Positions 26,605 through 34,925 of a DNA stretch of 42,482 bases are shown one piece after another; positions within the stretch are counted from its first letter, which is position 1; the number at the start of each line of letters is the position of its first letter. Source of the stretch: Chloroflexota bacterium (lineage in GTDB: Bacteria; Chloroflexota; UBA6077; CF-72); assembly GCA_019239775.1 (NCBI GenBank), contig JAFAZN010000496.1, positions 1 to 42,482 on the forward strand, written 5' to 3'. Below the pieces are notes generated by a model that worked only from the letters and a program-made list of their open reading frames with translations, ran no database searches and was not told the DNA's origin. Made by a program: the position numbers and the translations under genes.

Positions 26605-28998
26605 CTACGACACCGCGTGCCCGTTGGCCTGCGTTTCGTTGCGTACCGTCCACGCAGCAACTTCGGCGCGTGTCTGAACGCCCAGCTTCGCGAAGATGTG
26701 CTCCACGTGCGTCTCGACGGTTCGCGGCGCAACGAGCAGGTGTTCGGCCACCTGGCGATTGGTGAGGCCTCGTGCGACGAGTTCTGCCACTTCCATCTCG
26801 CGCCGCGTCAGCACCGAAGCGCGCTTGTGGCCCATCCCATCTGGCGCGCCATCGCTGTCATCCGGCGTGCCGATGCGCAGCGCCACGCGAGCCGCCTCGT
26901 CTGGCGCCATTTCGCGCCCGGCCGACCATTCCGCCACGAACGTCTGCGCCCCGAGTCGCCGCCGGACTTCTTCAACCTGAAGGTCGCGTTGGGCGCGGTC
27001 GGCGGGATCGGCAAGCTTCACGCCGGTCGTTTCACGCAACGCTTCGGCGGCACCAAACAGGCGCGCGGCTCGTCTGGGCCGCCCCGCCACGCTTGCCAGC
27101 GCAGCGAAGCCCTCGAAACATTCGGCAATCGCGAGCGTGTTGCCGAGCGCCTGGCGCAGCTGCAGAGATTCGGTGAAATACGCCGTCGCCTGAGTCTGGT
27201 CGCCCATCGCGAGCATGCTGTGGCCGAGATTGGCTAGCGAATTGGCCAGATTTCGGTCGTCGCCATGCGCACGGAACAGGCTCACGCTACGCTCCAGGAG
27301 CGGCACGGCAACACCGTGGTTATCTCTCTGCCGTTCCAGCCAGGCCCGCGCGGCGACCGCGACGGCAATGCCCCGCTGGTCGTTCGACTGTTCGTACAGC
27401 GCTTGCGCCTCCCGAAACAGCTCCAGCGCGCGGTCGAAGTCGTTGCGCTGCTGCGCCACCAGCCCCAGATTGCTGATGCTCGCCGCCACCCGAGTGGTAT
27501 CCCCGACCTGCCGCCAGAGCCCGAGACTCTGTGCCAACCAAACGTCCGCCTGATCGTTGTCGTCCTGGAGGCCAGCGATCACGCCCGCCACGTTCAACGC
27601 CTTGGCCTGAATGTCCGCCCGGACCGTTTCACTCCGTGGCAGGGCGCGCTCGAGCCACTGCCGCGCCTCGCCCAGGTGCCCGCGTACCAGCCAGAAGCGA
27701 TTCATCGCCCCTGCCAGGCGCAGCCCGATCGCCAGGTCCTCGGCGTCTCCTTCGAGCGCCCAGTGAAACGCCGCGCGGAAGTTATCGTACTCGCGCTCGA
27801 GCGCGTCCAACGTGCGCGACATGTCGCCACGCCCGGTCAGCAGCGTGGGCTCGGCCGATTCGACCAGGGCCACGCAGTACTCGGCGTGGCGGCGTCGCGC
27901 AATCGGCAGCTCACCGGTCAACGTCAGGTGGTCGACTGCAAAGGATCGGATCGTCTCGAGCCAGCGAAAGCGGGGTGCCCCATCCGCGTCGTCGGCGACC
28001 TGGAGCAGGTTCTTGTCGGCCAGGATTGCCAGCACCGGCAGCAGGTCCTGGTGTTGGGTTCCATTGCCAAAGATGGCGTTCGCGGCCTCAGAGCTGAAGC
28101 CGCCGGCGAAAACGCCACACCATCGGAAGGCGGCCTGCGCGTCCGCGTCCAGCAGCTCGTAACTGGAGGCAACTGCCGCGCGAAGCGTGCGATGCCTGGC
28201 CGGTAGGTCGGCTACGCCTGTCAGCACGAATGGCGCGCGCTCGTGCAGTCGCTCGAGGATCGTCCGCGGCGAGAGCACCCGCACCTGTGCCGCGGCGAGC
28301 TCGATGGCCAGCGGCAACCCATCGAGCCGCGTGCAAATCTCGACGACCTCTTGCATGTTGTCCTGAGTCAGGCTGAAGTCGGGTCGACAGGCGTGGCCGC
28401 GATCTACGAACAGCGCGACGGCTGGGTTGGCCGCCGCCAGGCGCAGATCAGTCAAACTCGGGTCAGGCACGGGCAGTGGGCGCACCTGCAGCACGCGCTC
28501 GGCACGGACGTGCAGCGGTTCGCGGCTGGTCACCACGACAGCCAGCCGGGGGCAGTTGGCGAGCAGCTCGGCCACGAACTTCACCGCGCCGACCACCTGC
28601 TCGAAGTTGTCGAGCAGCAGCAAGATCGCGCGGTCCGCCAGGACGTCGGCGAGCGTGGTTTCCAAAGGCTGGCTGCCGAACTCCTGGATGCCAAGCGCCT
28701 GCGCAATGCTGGCCGGCACCAGGTTGGCGTCCTCTACCGCCGAAAGATCTACGAAGCAGACCCCGTCGGGAAAGTCGACGGCGGTACGCACGGCGGCAGC
28801 CGAAGCCAATCGCGTTTTGCCCGCTCCGCCAGGCCCGGTCAGGGTGAGCAGGCGCGCCTGCTCGCGCGACAGCAGCCGCTTGATTGTGGCGAGGTCGTCG
28901 TCGCGACCGAACAGCGGCGTGCTGACCGATACCAACGGTCGGAGGCGAAGAACTACCTCACCTCGAATTAGCCGGGCGCGCTCCTCCTGCGGCTCCAT
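26605..28998 (-). CDS. Large ATP-binding LuxR-type regulator (NB-ARC/AAA, TPR, LuxR HTH)
   Basis: 797 residues from ATG at 28998. After a short N terminus comes a STAND-type ATPase domain with Walker A TLTGPGGAGKTRLA (about residues 53-66) and Walker B ILLLLDNFEQV, then an all-helical middle with tetratricopeptide-like repeats (GDTTRVAASISNLGLVAQQR, DDRNLANSLANLGHSMLAMG). The C terminus (about 725-790) is a LuxR winged HTH: LTRREMEVAELVARGLTNRQVAEHL and VETHVEHIFAKLGVQ. These regulators bind an unknown ligand or partner through the repeats, hydrolyse ATP and activate promoters. Such proteins are abundant in Chloroflexota and Actinomycetota. It may serve the adjacent aminotransferase. Confidence 0.92.
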   Translation of the reverse strand: MEPQEERARLIRGEVVLRLRPLVSVSTPLFGRDDDLATIKRLLSREQARLLTLTGPGGAGKTRLASAAAVRTAVDFPDGVCFVDLSAVEDANLVPASIAQALGIQEFGSQPLETTLADVLADRAILLLLDNFEQVVGAVKFVAELLANCPRLAVVVTSREPLHVRAERVLQVRPLPVPDPSLTDLRLAAANPAVALFVDRGHACRPDFSLTQDNMQEVVEICTRLDGLPLAIELAAAQVRVLSPRTILERLHERAPFVLTGVADLPARHRTLRAAVASSYELLDADAQAAFRWCGVFAGGFSSEAANAIFGNGTQHQDLLPVLAILADKNLLQVADDADGAPRFRWLETIRSFAVDHLTLTGELPIARRRHAEYCVALVESAEPTLLTGRGDMSRTLDALEREYDNFRAAFHWALEGDAEDLAIGLRLAGAMNRFWLVRGHLGEARQWLERALPRSETVRADIQAKALNVAGVIAGLQDDNDQADVWLAQSLGLWRQVGDTTRVAASISNLGLVAQQRNDFDRALELFREAQALYEQSNDQRGIAVAVAARAWLERQRDNHGVAVPLLERSVSLFRAHGDDRNLANSLANLGHSMLAMGDQTQATAYFTESLQLRQALGNTLAIAECFEGFAALASVAGRPRRAARLFGAAEALRETTGVKLADPADRAQRDLQVEEVRRRLGAQTFVAEWSAGREMAPDEAARVALRIGTPDDSDGAPDGMGHKRASVLTRREMEVAELVARGLTNRQVAEHLLVAPRTVETHVEHIFAKLGVQTRAEVAAWTVRNETQANGHAVS

Positions 28999-29084
28999 CG
29001 TGGCGACGTGCCGATCCAGCGCCTATCTTAGCCGGCACTCACGCACCCCGCTGCAAATCGTTTCTCAGGGCTCTTTTTGGGGGT

Positions 29085-29711
29085 CTACCTGGTGCGCAGT
29101 AGGTCCCGGTAGGTGGGGTCCCTTCGTACTGCGTAGAGCGCTCGGCGCGTCTGCCGTCCAGACACGATCGTCCCGTACATCCAAAACGCCACGCCCGAAG
29201 CCAACAGGATGTCGCCAACCGAGACCACGTTCCGTCTCGGCAACCAGGCAGGCTCAGCGAACACGTCGCCCAACCATGCCAGGCGCGTCTCAGGCCCCAT
29301 CACGCTGATGTTCTGCAACCGCGCCGAGTCAATTGGGCTCGCACCCCATGCAGCCAGCGCCGCCTCAGGCGACTGTGGCATATGCCCACCGTTGAGCGCG
29401 ATGACCACCGTATTGAGGGCAACACCCGCTGCGGCTATTCGCCAGGCCCAGGCACTTCGCGAGCTGGAGCTCCCGTTCAGCACCAGCACGCCAACAATGA
29501 CCAGGCGGGCAATCATCCAGATCCATGGACCGGCGGCGATGGCCCAAGCCTGCCGATCCAACGGCGGGTTGTAGAGGGCCAGCTCCACCGCGAATGCGAG
29601 GCCAATCGCCGGCCAGGCGCGGAAGCGCGCGCCAATCAAGCCGCGCAGCGACCCGCCCGCGATCAGCCCCACGAGGAGCGCGATCGCCGCCGGCGCCAAC
29701 AGACCTAACAC
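29085..29711 (-). CDS. DUF5317 family membrane protein
   Basis: 208 residues from a GTG start. Five or so hydrophobic segments are visible, with NGGHMPQSPEAA in the loop after the fourth segment (about residues 108-118) and a C-terminal segment GDILLASGVAFWMYGTI followed by a charged tail. This arrangement and the GGxMP loop match DUF5317, a membrane family of unknown function seen often in Chloroflexota and Firmicutes. A 38-residue membrane ORF ends 15 bases upstream on the same strand. No catalytic residues can be named. Confidence 0.75.
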   Translation of the reverse strand: MLGLLAPAAIALLVGLIAGGSLRGLIGARFRAWPAIGLAFAVELALYNPPLDRQAWAIAAGPWIWMIARLVIVGVLVLNGSSSSRSAWAWRIAAAGVALNTVVIALNGGHMPQSPEAALAAWGASPIDSARLQNISVMGPETRLAWLGDVFAEPAWLPRRNVVSVGDILLASGVAFWMYGTIVSGRQTRRALYAVRRDPTYRDLLRTR

Positions 29712-29726
29712 CTACGCTCGACTTGC

Positions 29727-29843
29727 TTACTGCCAGTACCCGGATGCCGAGCCACCCAGGATCATTCCGATAACCGACACACCGAACATTGCGATCCGCG
29801 CCACGCGCGGCACCCGTTCCCACCAGGCCTCTAGAAACCGCAT
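29727..29843 (-). CDS. Small single-span membrane protein (38 residues)
   Basis: ATG at 29843 is preceded by AAGGAGG about 11 bases upstream, a strong ribosome binding site. The peptide has an amphipathic basic N terminus (MRFLEAWWERVPRVARIA) and one hydrophobic segment (MFGVSVIGMILGGSASGYW). It ends 15 bases before the DUF5317 start, so the two are probably one operon. The same frame is open far upstream, but that part has no start signal and no family resemblance. The size explains why automated callers miss it. Function unknown. Confidence 0.55.
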   Translation of the reverse strand: MRFLEAWWERVPRVARIAMFGVSVIGMILGGSASGYWQ

Positions 29844-29990
29844 CAAAACCTCAGCCTCCTTGCTGCAGCGAGACTCGAGCCACTCGTTGTTGAGCAACAA
29901 AGATCGCAGAGGACATGCCGAAATGAGCCGGCGTGTTTTCACAATTGCACACGTTTTCGTAACTGCACGCAGAGGTTCGGTCGGCGTCCC

Positions 29991-30022
29991 GATACGTATC
30001 CCGATGCCACCGAAAATCGGGA
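29991..30022. promoter_or_regulatory. Palindrome and hairpin upstream of the PAS gene
   Basis: GATACGTATC at 29991-30000 is a perfect 10-base palindrome. It overlaps a 7-base stem TCCCGAT (29999-30005) with ATCGGGA (30016-30022) around a 10-base loop. TCCCGAT also occurs directly repeated 12 bases before. The elements lie in the 225-base gap between the small membrane gene (minus) and the PAS gene (plus, start 30069), where a shared control region is expected. The rest of the gap shows no gene. Confidence 0.4.
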
Positions 30023-30068
30023 TTCTTGCGGATGTCACGATCTTGTGCCGACGGCAAACTGATAGTGA

Positions 30069-31184
30069 ATGGTCGTCGCCACGAAATTGATGCATGCGCT
30101 CGACGAAGGTCCACGGCCAGCGGGCATCCACCCGCAAGCCGTTCCGCTGACGAGCTCCACGCCCGAGCTGGAAATGGGCGTGCTGTTCCAGCGTGTTCTC
30201 GACGCCATCGTCGTCGCTCGCCTGTCCACTGGCACCATCGTGCTGTGGAACGCGGCCGCCGAGAAGCTGTTCGGTTATCCCGCCGAAGAAGCCATCGGCC
30301 AGTCGATCGAGATGCTGATGCCCGAGCCAATTGCGCAGGTACATCGTGCTGGCATGGCGCGATATCAGCGCACGGGGCATGGCCTGATCATCGATGCCGA
30401 GGGCTCCGTCGAGATGCCCGCGCGCAAGCGCTCGGGCGAAGAGATCCGCGTCGAGCTGAGCCTCAGCGAGTTGCGCGACTCCAACGGTGAGCGTTATGCA
30501 GTGGCCGCAATTCGCGACGCGACCATGCGTAAGCAGCTCGAGCTGACCACGCTCGAGCTGGTTCAGGCGCGCGTTGCGCGGTCTGAGGCGGAGGCAGAGC
30601 TCGCAGGCCGGGACGAGCTACTCGCCACGCTCACGTGCAGCCTCGAAAACGACCCTTCTTCGGACGACCTGGAGCTCCTCGTTCGCACGCTCAACAACTT
30701 CCGCCAGCTTCATACCGGCGAACTGCGCCTCCGCAGTGTGGAAACGGACCTGGTGGATATTGTCCACGCCGCCGCCGATGATGCGCGCCGCCACATGCCA
30801 CGCCGACGTTTCCTCGTGCATACCCCGCCACTCGCCTCCGTGACATGCGACCCCGCGCGTATGCGCCAGGTTCTAGACCAGGTGCTCGACGAGGCATGCC
30901 GACGCACGCGCGATGGCTCGCGCATTGAGATTCGGCTCGAGCTGATCTCGCCTCACGTGATCCAGCTGGCACTACGGTCCGACGCGTGTGGCGATGCGCG
31001 GGTTGCTGGGCCTGGTTTGCAGCTGAGTCGCACCCTGGTGCAGCGCCAGGGTGGCACGTTTACTACCGCCATTTCGTCCGGCGGCAGCCTCGAGGTCGTC
31101 ATGACCTTGCCTGGGAGCCCGCATCCGCCGCGGCGCCGGCCGAGCCGTCCTCGGCGACCCGGCCGCGCTGCGCCCTCCTCCTAG
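30069..31184 (+). CDS. PAS-domain signalling protein with degenerate histidine-kinase module
   Basis: 371 residues from ATG at 30069; an ATG at 30090 is also possible. A PAS domain covers about residues 36-155 (VLDAIVVARLSTGTIVLWNAAAEKLFGYPAEEAIGQ and RKRSGEEIRVELSLSEL are typical, shown here as split blocks). The second half resembles a kinase core but lacks the phosphoacceptor box (no H-E-x-x-P) and the N box (DPARMRQVLDQVLDEACRRT has Glu where Asn is expected). A short GPGLQLSRTLVQRQGG remnant and a final strand GGSLEVVMTLP survive. The C terminus is a basic, Pro/Arg-rich tail. It probably senses a ligand or redox state without phosphorylating. No response regulator is adjacent. Confidence 0.75.
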   Translation: MVVATKLMHALDEGPRPAGIHPQAVPLTSSTPELEMGVLFQRVLDAIVVARLSTGTIVLWNAAAEKLFGYPAEEAIGQSIEMLMPEPIAQVHRAGMARYQRTGHGLIIDAEGSVEMPARKRSGEEIRVELSLSELRDSNGERYAVAAIRDATMRKQLELTTLELVQARVARSEAEAELAGRDELLATLTCSLENDPSSDDLELLVRTLNNFRQLHTGELRLRSVETDLVDIVHAAADDARRHMPRRRFLVHTPPLASVTCDPARMRQVLDQVLDEACRRTRDGSRIEIRLELISPHVIQLALRSDACGDARVAGPGLQLSRTLVQRQGGTFTTAISSGGSLEVVMTLPGSPHPPRRRPSRPRRPGRAAPSS

Positions 31185-31245
31185 TCCCGAGGCTGCCGCA
31201 CCCCTCCCGCGCACCACCCGCGCACCACCGCCCGGGGTATGTGGT

Positions 31246-32301
31246 TTAGTGCGTGGCGGCGACGGGGACCGAGTCTGCGCTGCTGTTGCTGATAAACGCG
31301 GGCAAACAGTCGCCCTGCCAGCAGCCTCGCTGGCGGCGGTGGCGAAATTCAATCCAGGCGTGGCTCACCACCGGGTGATCGGCGCGATAGGTCACATGCA
31401 GCGGCGGCGCAGGCCCTCGGTCCAGCACAGGCAGGTCCCATTCCAGCGCCGAGCCCTCTTGTCGCGCCCCCTCGTCAGCACGAACCACCTGAGCGCCGTC
31501 CGGGTCGCTCACCACCACGCGCACCTGCTCCAGCACGTAGTCGGACCGGTTCGCGACATTAATCGTAAATGTCACCTCGCCAAGATCAGGCCCTGGCTGC
31601 CCAACATTGCTGCCAACCAGTGGCGGCCAGCCACCCCACTGGACCTGCACACTCGCCAGAGCCACCCGCGAGCCAGCATCAACCATCGCGGAGACCCGCT
31701 GCAGTCCGTACGGCACGCGCGCAGGCACGCGCGCCTCGAGATTGAAGTGACCCGAGCCATCGGTGTGCGCGGTCGCCAGCGGCTGATCGTCGTCACCGAT
31801 GGTCAATGCCACATCCACGTCACGCGCGAACCCTTTGCCCACCAGCTCCAACCGGTCGCCCGACTCCGCCGTCGACGGCGAAACATCGATCCGCGGCGGA
31901 GACGACACCTCGCGCTCGAGCGAAAAGGCGTGATCTCCGTCGCTTGCCAACCGCGAATCAGCCGCGGCGGCATGCCAGCGCAGGTCGAAGTTGCCCGGCT
32001 TGGCGTCTAACAGGCGCACGGTCATTCGTCGCGCATCGTTTGGATCAACCACCATATTTGCTGCGACGCTTGCACCTTCGGCGTCCACGACCGCGGCCTT
32101 GCTCGAGCTCGCGTCGAGCGATCGATTGAACGTGAGCTCCAGCGCGTGCCTGGCCACAGGCATGCTGGCACCCGGTACAGGCCAGCTCGCGACCAGTCGC
32201 GGCGCCACACCCAAGGCGGGTGCGCAGCCAGCCGCGGCTAGCATAAGAAGACCACTGATTATTGGTACTGTTCTGAACCCGATGCGTCTGGCGCTGCTCA
32301 T
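31246..32301 (-). CDS. Lipoprotein with CopC/Ig-like domains, function unknown
   Basis: About 351 residues if started at ATG 32301. A hydrophobic N terminus ends in lipobox LAAAGC, so it is an envelope lipoprotein. The first module (ASWPVPGASMPVARHALELTFNRSLD) resembles CopC/SbsA-type Ig-like domains ('P..GA.mPv..pieltFs'). The second contains ISPST-like IDVSPSTAESGDRLELVGKGF, an IPT/Ig pattern, and the third (VTFTINVANRSDYVLEQVRVVVSDPDG) looks like another beta-sandwich. The start overlaps the divergent glycosyltransferase start by 20 bases, so one of the two may begin later. No enzymatic motif is seen; a structural or sensing role in the envelope is inferred. Confidence 0.7.
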   Translation of the reverse strand: MSSARRIGFRTVPIISGLLMLAAAGCAPALGVAPRLVASWPVPGASMPVARHALELTFNRSLDASSSKAAVVDAEGASVAANMVVDPNDARRMTVRLLDAKPGNFDLRWHAAAADSRLASDGDHAFSLEREVSSPPRIDVSPSTAESGDRLELVGKGFARDVDVALTIGDDDQPLATAHTDGSGHFNLEARVPARVPYGLQRVSAMVDAGSRVALASVQVQWGGWPPLVGSNVGQPGPDLGEVTFTINVANRSDYVLEQVRVVVSDPDGAQVVRADEGARQEGSALEWDLPVLDRGPAPPLHVTYRADHPVVSHAWIEFRHRRQRGCWQGDCLPAFISNSSADSVPVAATH

Positions 32302-33880
32302 TGTCTGCGCGCTGATTCTCGAGGTCGGTTGGCTGGCACTGTGGCCGCTCAGCGCGACGTTGTCACATAGCGCGCTCTTCACGGCGTCGCTCGTCGAGAG
32401 CCATCCGCTCATTCAGTCGGTGCTTCAGGCTACCTCACACCTCGCGCCGGGCCTAGCGCAATCCACGTTGACTGACCCGCTCGGCGCCGACGCGTACGTC
32501 GTTCCAGCGACCCTTTTTGCGGCGCTCATGCTCGGACTGGCCAGCGTGTATGGCCTGGCGCTGCTGCTCCTCAACTTCTTACAGGGCGTCGGAAGCGTGC
32601 GGGCTTGGCTGGCGGTGATCATTGGCGGCGCCGTCCTGTTTCAGGCGACTCTACTGCTGCTCCCGGGTGTGTTCTCGCAAGACGTGTTCAGCTACATCGC
32701 CTACGGGCGGCTCGCCGCGATCTACGACCTGAACCCGTACATCTGGCCACCGAGCGTGCTGCGCGACCCGATCGTGCCGTGGGTGGCCGACGTCTGGCGG
32801 ACGTACGCGACGCCGTATGCGCCACTGTGGGTCAACTTGCAGTGGCTGCTCGCGCGATTGACCGCCGCGCTGCCGATCGCCGACCAGGCGCTAGTGTACC
32901 GAGGCCTCGGTAATGTGCTGCTCCTCACCAACCTGGCACTGGTTTGGCGCCTCCTCGGCCGGCTCACGCCGCTCAGCCCGACGCAGCGTGTGACAAGCCT
33001 CGCGGCGCTGGCGTGGAATCCGCTGCTGCTGTTCGAGGTGGCCGCTAACGCCCACAACGACATCCTGATGGTGACGTTCTGCCTGGTTGGCCTGTTGCTG
33101 TTCAGGGCCACCAGCAAAGGCACGCTGACATGTATCGCGCTCACGCTGGGGACGTTGGTGAAATACCTTTCGGGGCTCGGTCTGATCTGGCTGGCGCTGG
33201 CCGCGGCCGCTCGATTGGATTCCTGGCCGCGGCGTGCGCGACGTGTCGCGGTCCTCATGGCCTTGAGCATTGCCATATCGCTGGCGCTCGCCGCCCCCTG
33301 GCTAGAGCTGCCCGATTCACTCGATCCGCTCCTCAACGAAACCGCCGGAGTTGGCTACGTCAACTCGCTACCCGACGCACTCATCGTGTTGCTGGCCGAT
33401 CGCACGGGAGCCGCCCTGGAGCCCGCCCGCAACCTGGAACGCGTGCTGGCGATCGTTGCGTTCACCGTCTACCTCGCGTGGGAGGCCCGGCGTGTGTGGG
33501 CCGAACCCGGCCGGGCCGCCATCGCCCGGGCGCTGGCGCGCTCGAGCCTGGTCTATGTGCTGGTCGCGTCTACGTCCGTGCAGACCTGGTATTTCTGCTT
33601 GCCACTGTCGGTCGCGCTGGTGCTCGGCTGGCGACGCGGCATCGCGCGGATCAGTCTGGCCTACAGTGCGCTCGCCTTACCTGTCCTGTACCTGAGCTAC
33701 TACCTGCGCGACAGTCTGCCGCCGGCGATCTTCATTGCCTATGCCTGCGCTCCACTCGCAGTGCTCCTGCCAGATGTGGTCCGCGCGCGGACGCGCCACG
33801 CTAACGCAAGACTGCTGCCGCCACGAGAGCAGCAACAGCCGTCGCCGCCAACGTCGTTGCCCATGCCAACCCCGCGATAA
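32282..33880 (+). CDS. GT-C family polyprenol-phosphate-dependent glycosyltransferase (MptA/MptB-like)
   Basis: 532 residues, with about 12 hydrophobic segments. The loop after an early helix reads VFSQDVFSYIAYGRLAAIYDLNPYIWPP. Its Asp and the YGR...NPY pattern are the signature of GT-C mannosyltransferases such as mycobacterial MptA/MptB and related DUF2029/GT87 proteins. A second block AWNPLLLFEVAANAHNDILM is also typical. Members transfer sugars from a polyprenyl-phosphate donor outside the cytoplasmic membrane, making lipoglycans or glycoproteins. ATG at 32282 starts the first membrane segment. The Gln/Pro-rich C terminus overlaps the convergent next gene by 80 bases. Confidence 0.8.
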   Translation: MRLALLIVCALILEVGWLALWPLSATLSHSALFTASLVESHPLIQSVLQATSHLAPGLAQSTLTDPLGADAYVVPATLFAALMLGLASVYGLALLLLNFLQGVGSVRAWLAVIIGGAVLFQATLLLLPGVFSQDVFSYIAYGRLAAIYDLNPYIWPPSVLRDPIVPWVADVWRTYATPYAPLWVNLQWLLARLTAALPIADQALVYRGLGNVLLLTNLALVWRLLGRLTPLSPTQRVTSLAALAWNPLLLFEVAANAHNDILMVTFCLVGLLLFRATSKGTLTCIALTLGTLVKYLSGLGLIWLALAAAARLDSWPRRARRVAVLMALSIAISLALAAPWLELPDSLDPLLNETAGVGYVNSLPDALIVLLADRTGAALEPARNLERVLAIVAFTVYLAWEARRVWAEPGRAAIARALARSSLVYVLVASTSVQTWYFCLPLSVALVLGWRRGIARISLAYSALALPVLYLSYYLRDSLPPAIFIAYACAPLAVLLPDVVRARTRHANARLLPPREQQQPSPPTSLPMPTPR

Positions 33881-34343
33881 GCAGCGCGTTGCTCTCGCGC
33901 TCCTCCACCAGGCGCAGCGAACGACCGACCACCACGAAGCCGTCGCGCCACGGTTGCACCACCACCGCGCTGCGCACACCCGGTTCGGGCTGCCACGTGA
34001 GTCGATCCTGGCCTCTGCCGCTTGCCAGGACGCTGCGCGGGAACGGTGGTGGACCGCCATGCAGCGTCGCGGAGGAGGCCACCAGCTGGTTCGAACCGTC
34101 GAAGACCATCAGGTACGTTTGCAACGAGGTCGCCAACTCGACCGACTGGTTGGGCACGACGCTGCCGGCGGGCGCTCCGCCGTCGAGGCTAGCCGCGGCA
34201 TCCTCGGCCATCTGAATCTGCGGATCGTTGGCGCCTTGCCGAAGATCCTGCTGAACGCTGGCGTAGACCACGCCGCTAAGTCCAGTGAGCGCCACCGCAA
34301 GAGGGACCCACACGATCGCGGCACGCTTGAGAATCCGCTGCAT
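33801..34343 (-). CDS. Two-span membrane protein with extracytoplasmic sensor-like domain
   Basis: About 180 residues from ATG at 34343; a more distant ATG at 34394 is possible. A membrane segment (IVWVPLAVALTGLSGVVYASV) is followed by roughly 110 outside residues (SVELATSLQTYLMVFDGSNQLVASSATLHGG, PEPGVRSAVVVQPWRDGFVVVGRSLRLVEERE) and a second segment (LIAGLAWATTLAATAVAALVAAAV) at the very end. The outer part resembles a small PAS/Cache-like sensor fold, but no output domain follows. The function is unknown. It overlaps the glycosyltransferase gene end by 80 bases on the opposite strand, unusual for compact genomes. Confidence 0.6.
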   Translation of the reverse strand: MQRILKRAAIVWVPLAVALTGLSGVVYASVQQDLRQGANDPQIQMAEDAAASLDGGAPAGSVVPNQSVELATSLQTYLMVFDGSNQLVASSATLHGGPPPFPRSVLASGRGQDRLTWQPEPGVRSAVVVQPWRDGFVVVGRSLRLVEERESNALLIAGLAWATTLAATAVAALVAAAVLR

Positions 34344-34418
34344 CGCCGCCACACTGCCAGGCGCGTATGCGCGGCTCCAATTCCCAGTGCGCATTGGCCG
34401 TCCAGTGGCTCGCCCTCT

Positions 34419-34925
34419 CTATGGACACGTTGTGAGCGCGTCCGCGGCGCGATGCTCAATCCAGTACTGCTGGGCGGGCTCCTGCACCGCTCGCGGGCAG
34501 TAGGCTCCGCGGACCCAGGCCACCGCCTCCTCCACCGGCACGCCGGCCAGAATGGCCATGCACGCCAGCACGGTGCCGGTCCGTCCGTGACCGCCGATGC
34601 ACGCCACTTCGACACTTTCACCCCGACGGGCGCGGCCAAACGCGGACCGAATCTCGGCGACTGCTTGCTCCAGCGACGCCGGCACGCCGAAGTCCGGCCA
34701 GTCCAACATGACATGCGGCCAGTCGACCGGCATCCACGACGGATCCAGGTACATGCCGAAGGAAGGCCGCCAAACGCCAGCAGCACGCGAGAGCCAGCCG
34801 GAGGCAAGCACCACGGTACCGTCGGGAAAGGTCACAGGTTGTTCAGTGTGCTGGCAGACCACACCACAATTGTGCGGGAGCGCACGCAGCGTAGACTTCG
34901 TTCTGGGAGGGTTCTGAGAAAGCAT
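34419..34925 (-). CDS. Protein-tyrosine/dual-specificity phosphatase-like protein
   Basis: About 168 residues if ATG at 34925 is used; a later GTG (VVCQHTEQP) may be the true start. A WPD-type general acid loop (LDWPDFGVP) and the P-loop ACIGGHGRTGT with CX5R geometry are both present, in the right order and spacing for cysteine phosphatases of the PTP/DSP superfamily. The His-Cys of classical PTPs is Ala-Cys here. The likely role is dephosphorylating protein Tyr/Ser/Thr or a small phosphate ester. Its ATG overlaps the divergent FAH-family ATG in the tetranucleotide CATG. Confidence 0.7.
   Translation of the reverse strand: MLSQNPPRTKSTLRALPHNCGVVCQHTEQPVTFPDGTVVLASGWLSRAAGVWRPSFGMYLDPSWMPVDWPHVMLDWPDFGVPASLEQAVAEIRSAFGRARRGESVEVACIGGHGRTGTVLACMAILAGVPVEEAVAWVRGAYCPRAVQEPAQQYWIEHRAADALTTCP

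Noticed and set aside
29844..30380. Long upstream extension of the small membrane ORF
   Set aside because: Runs antisense through the PAS gene and lacks a start signal; the strong ribosome site is at 29843.
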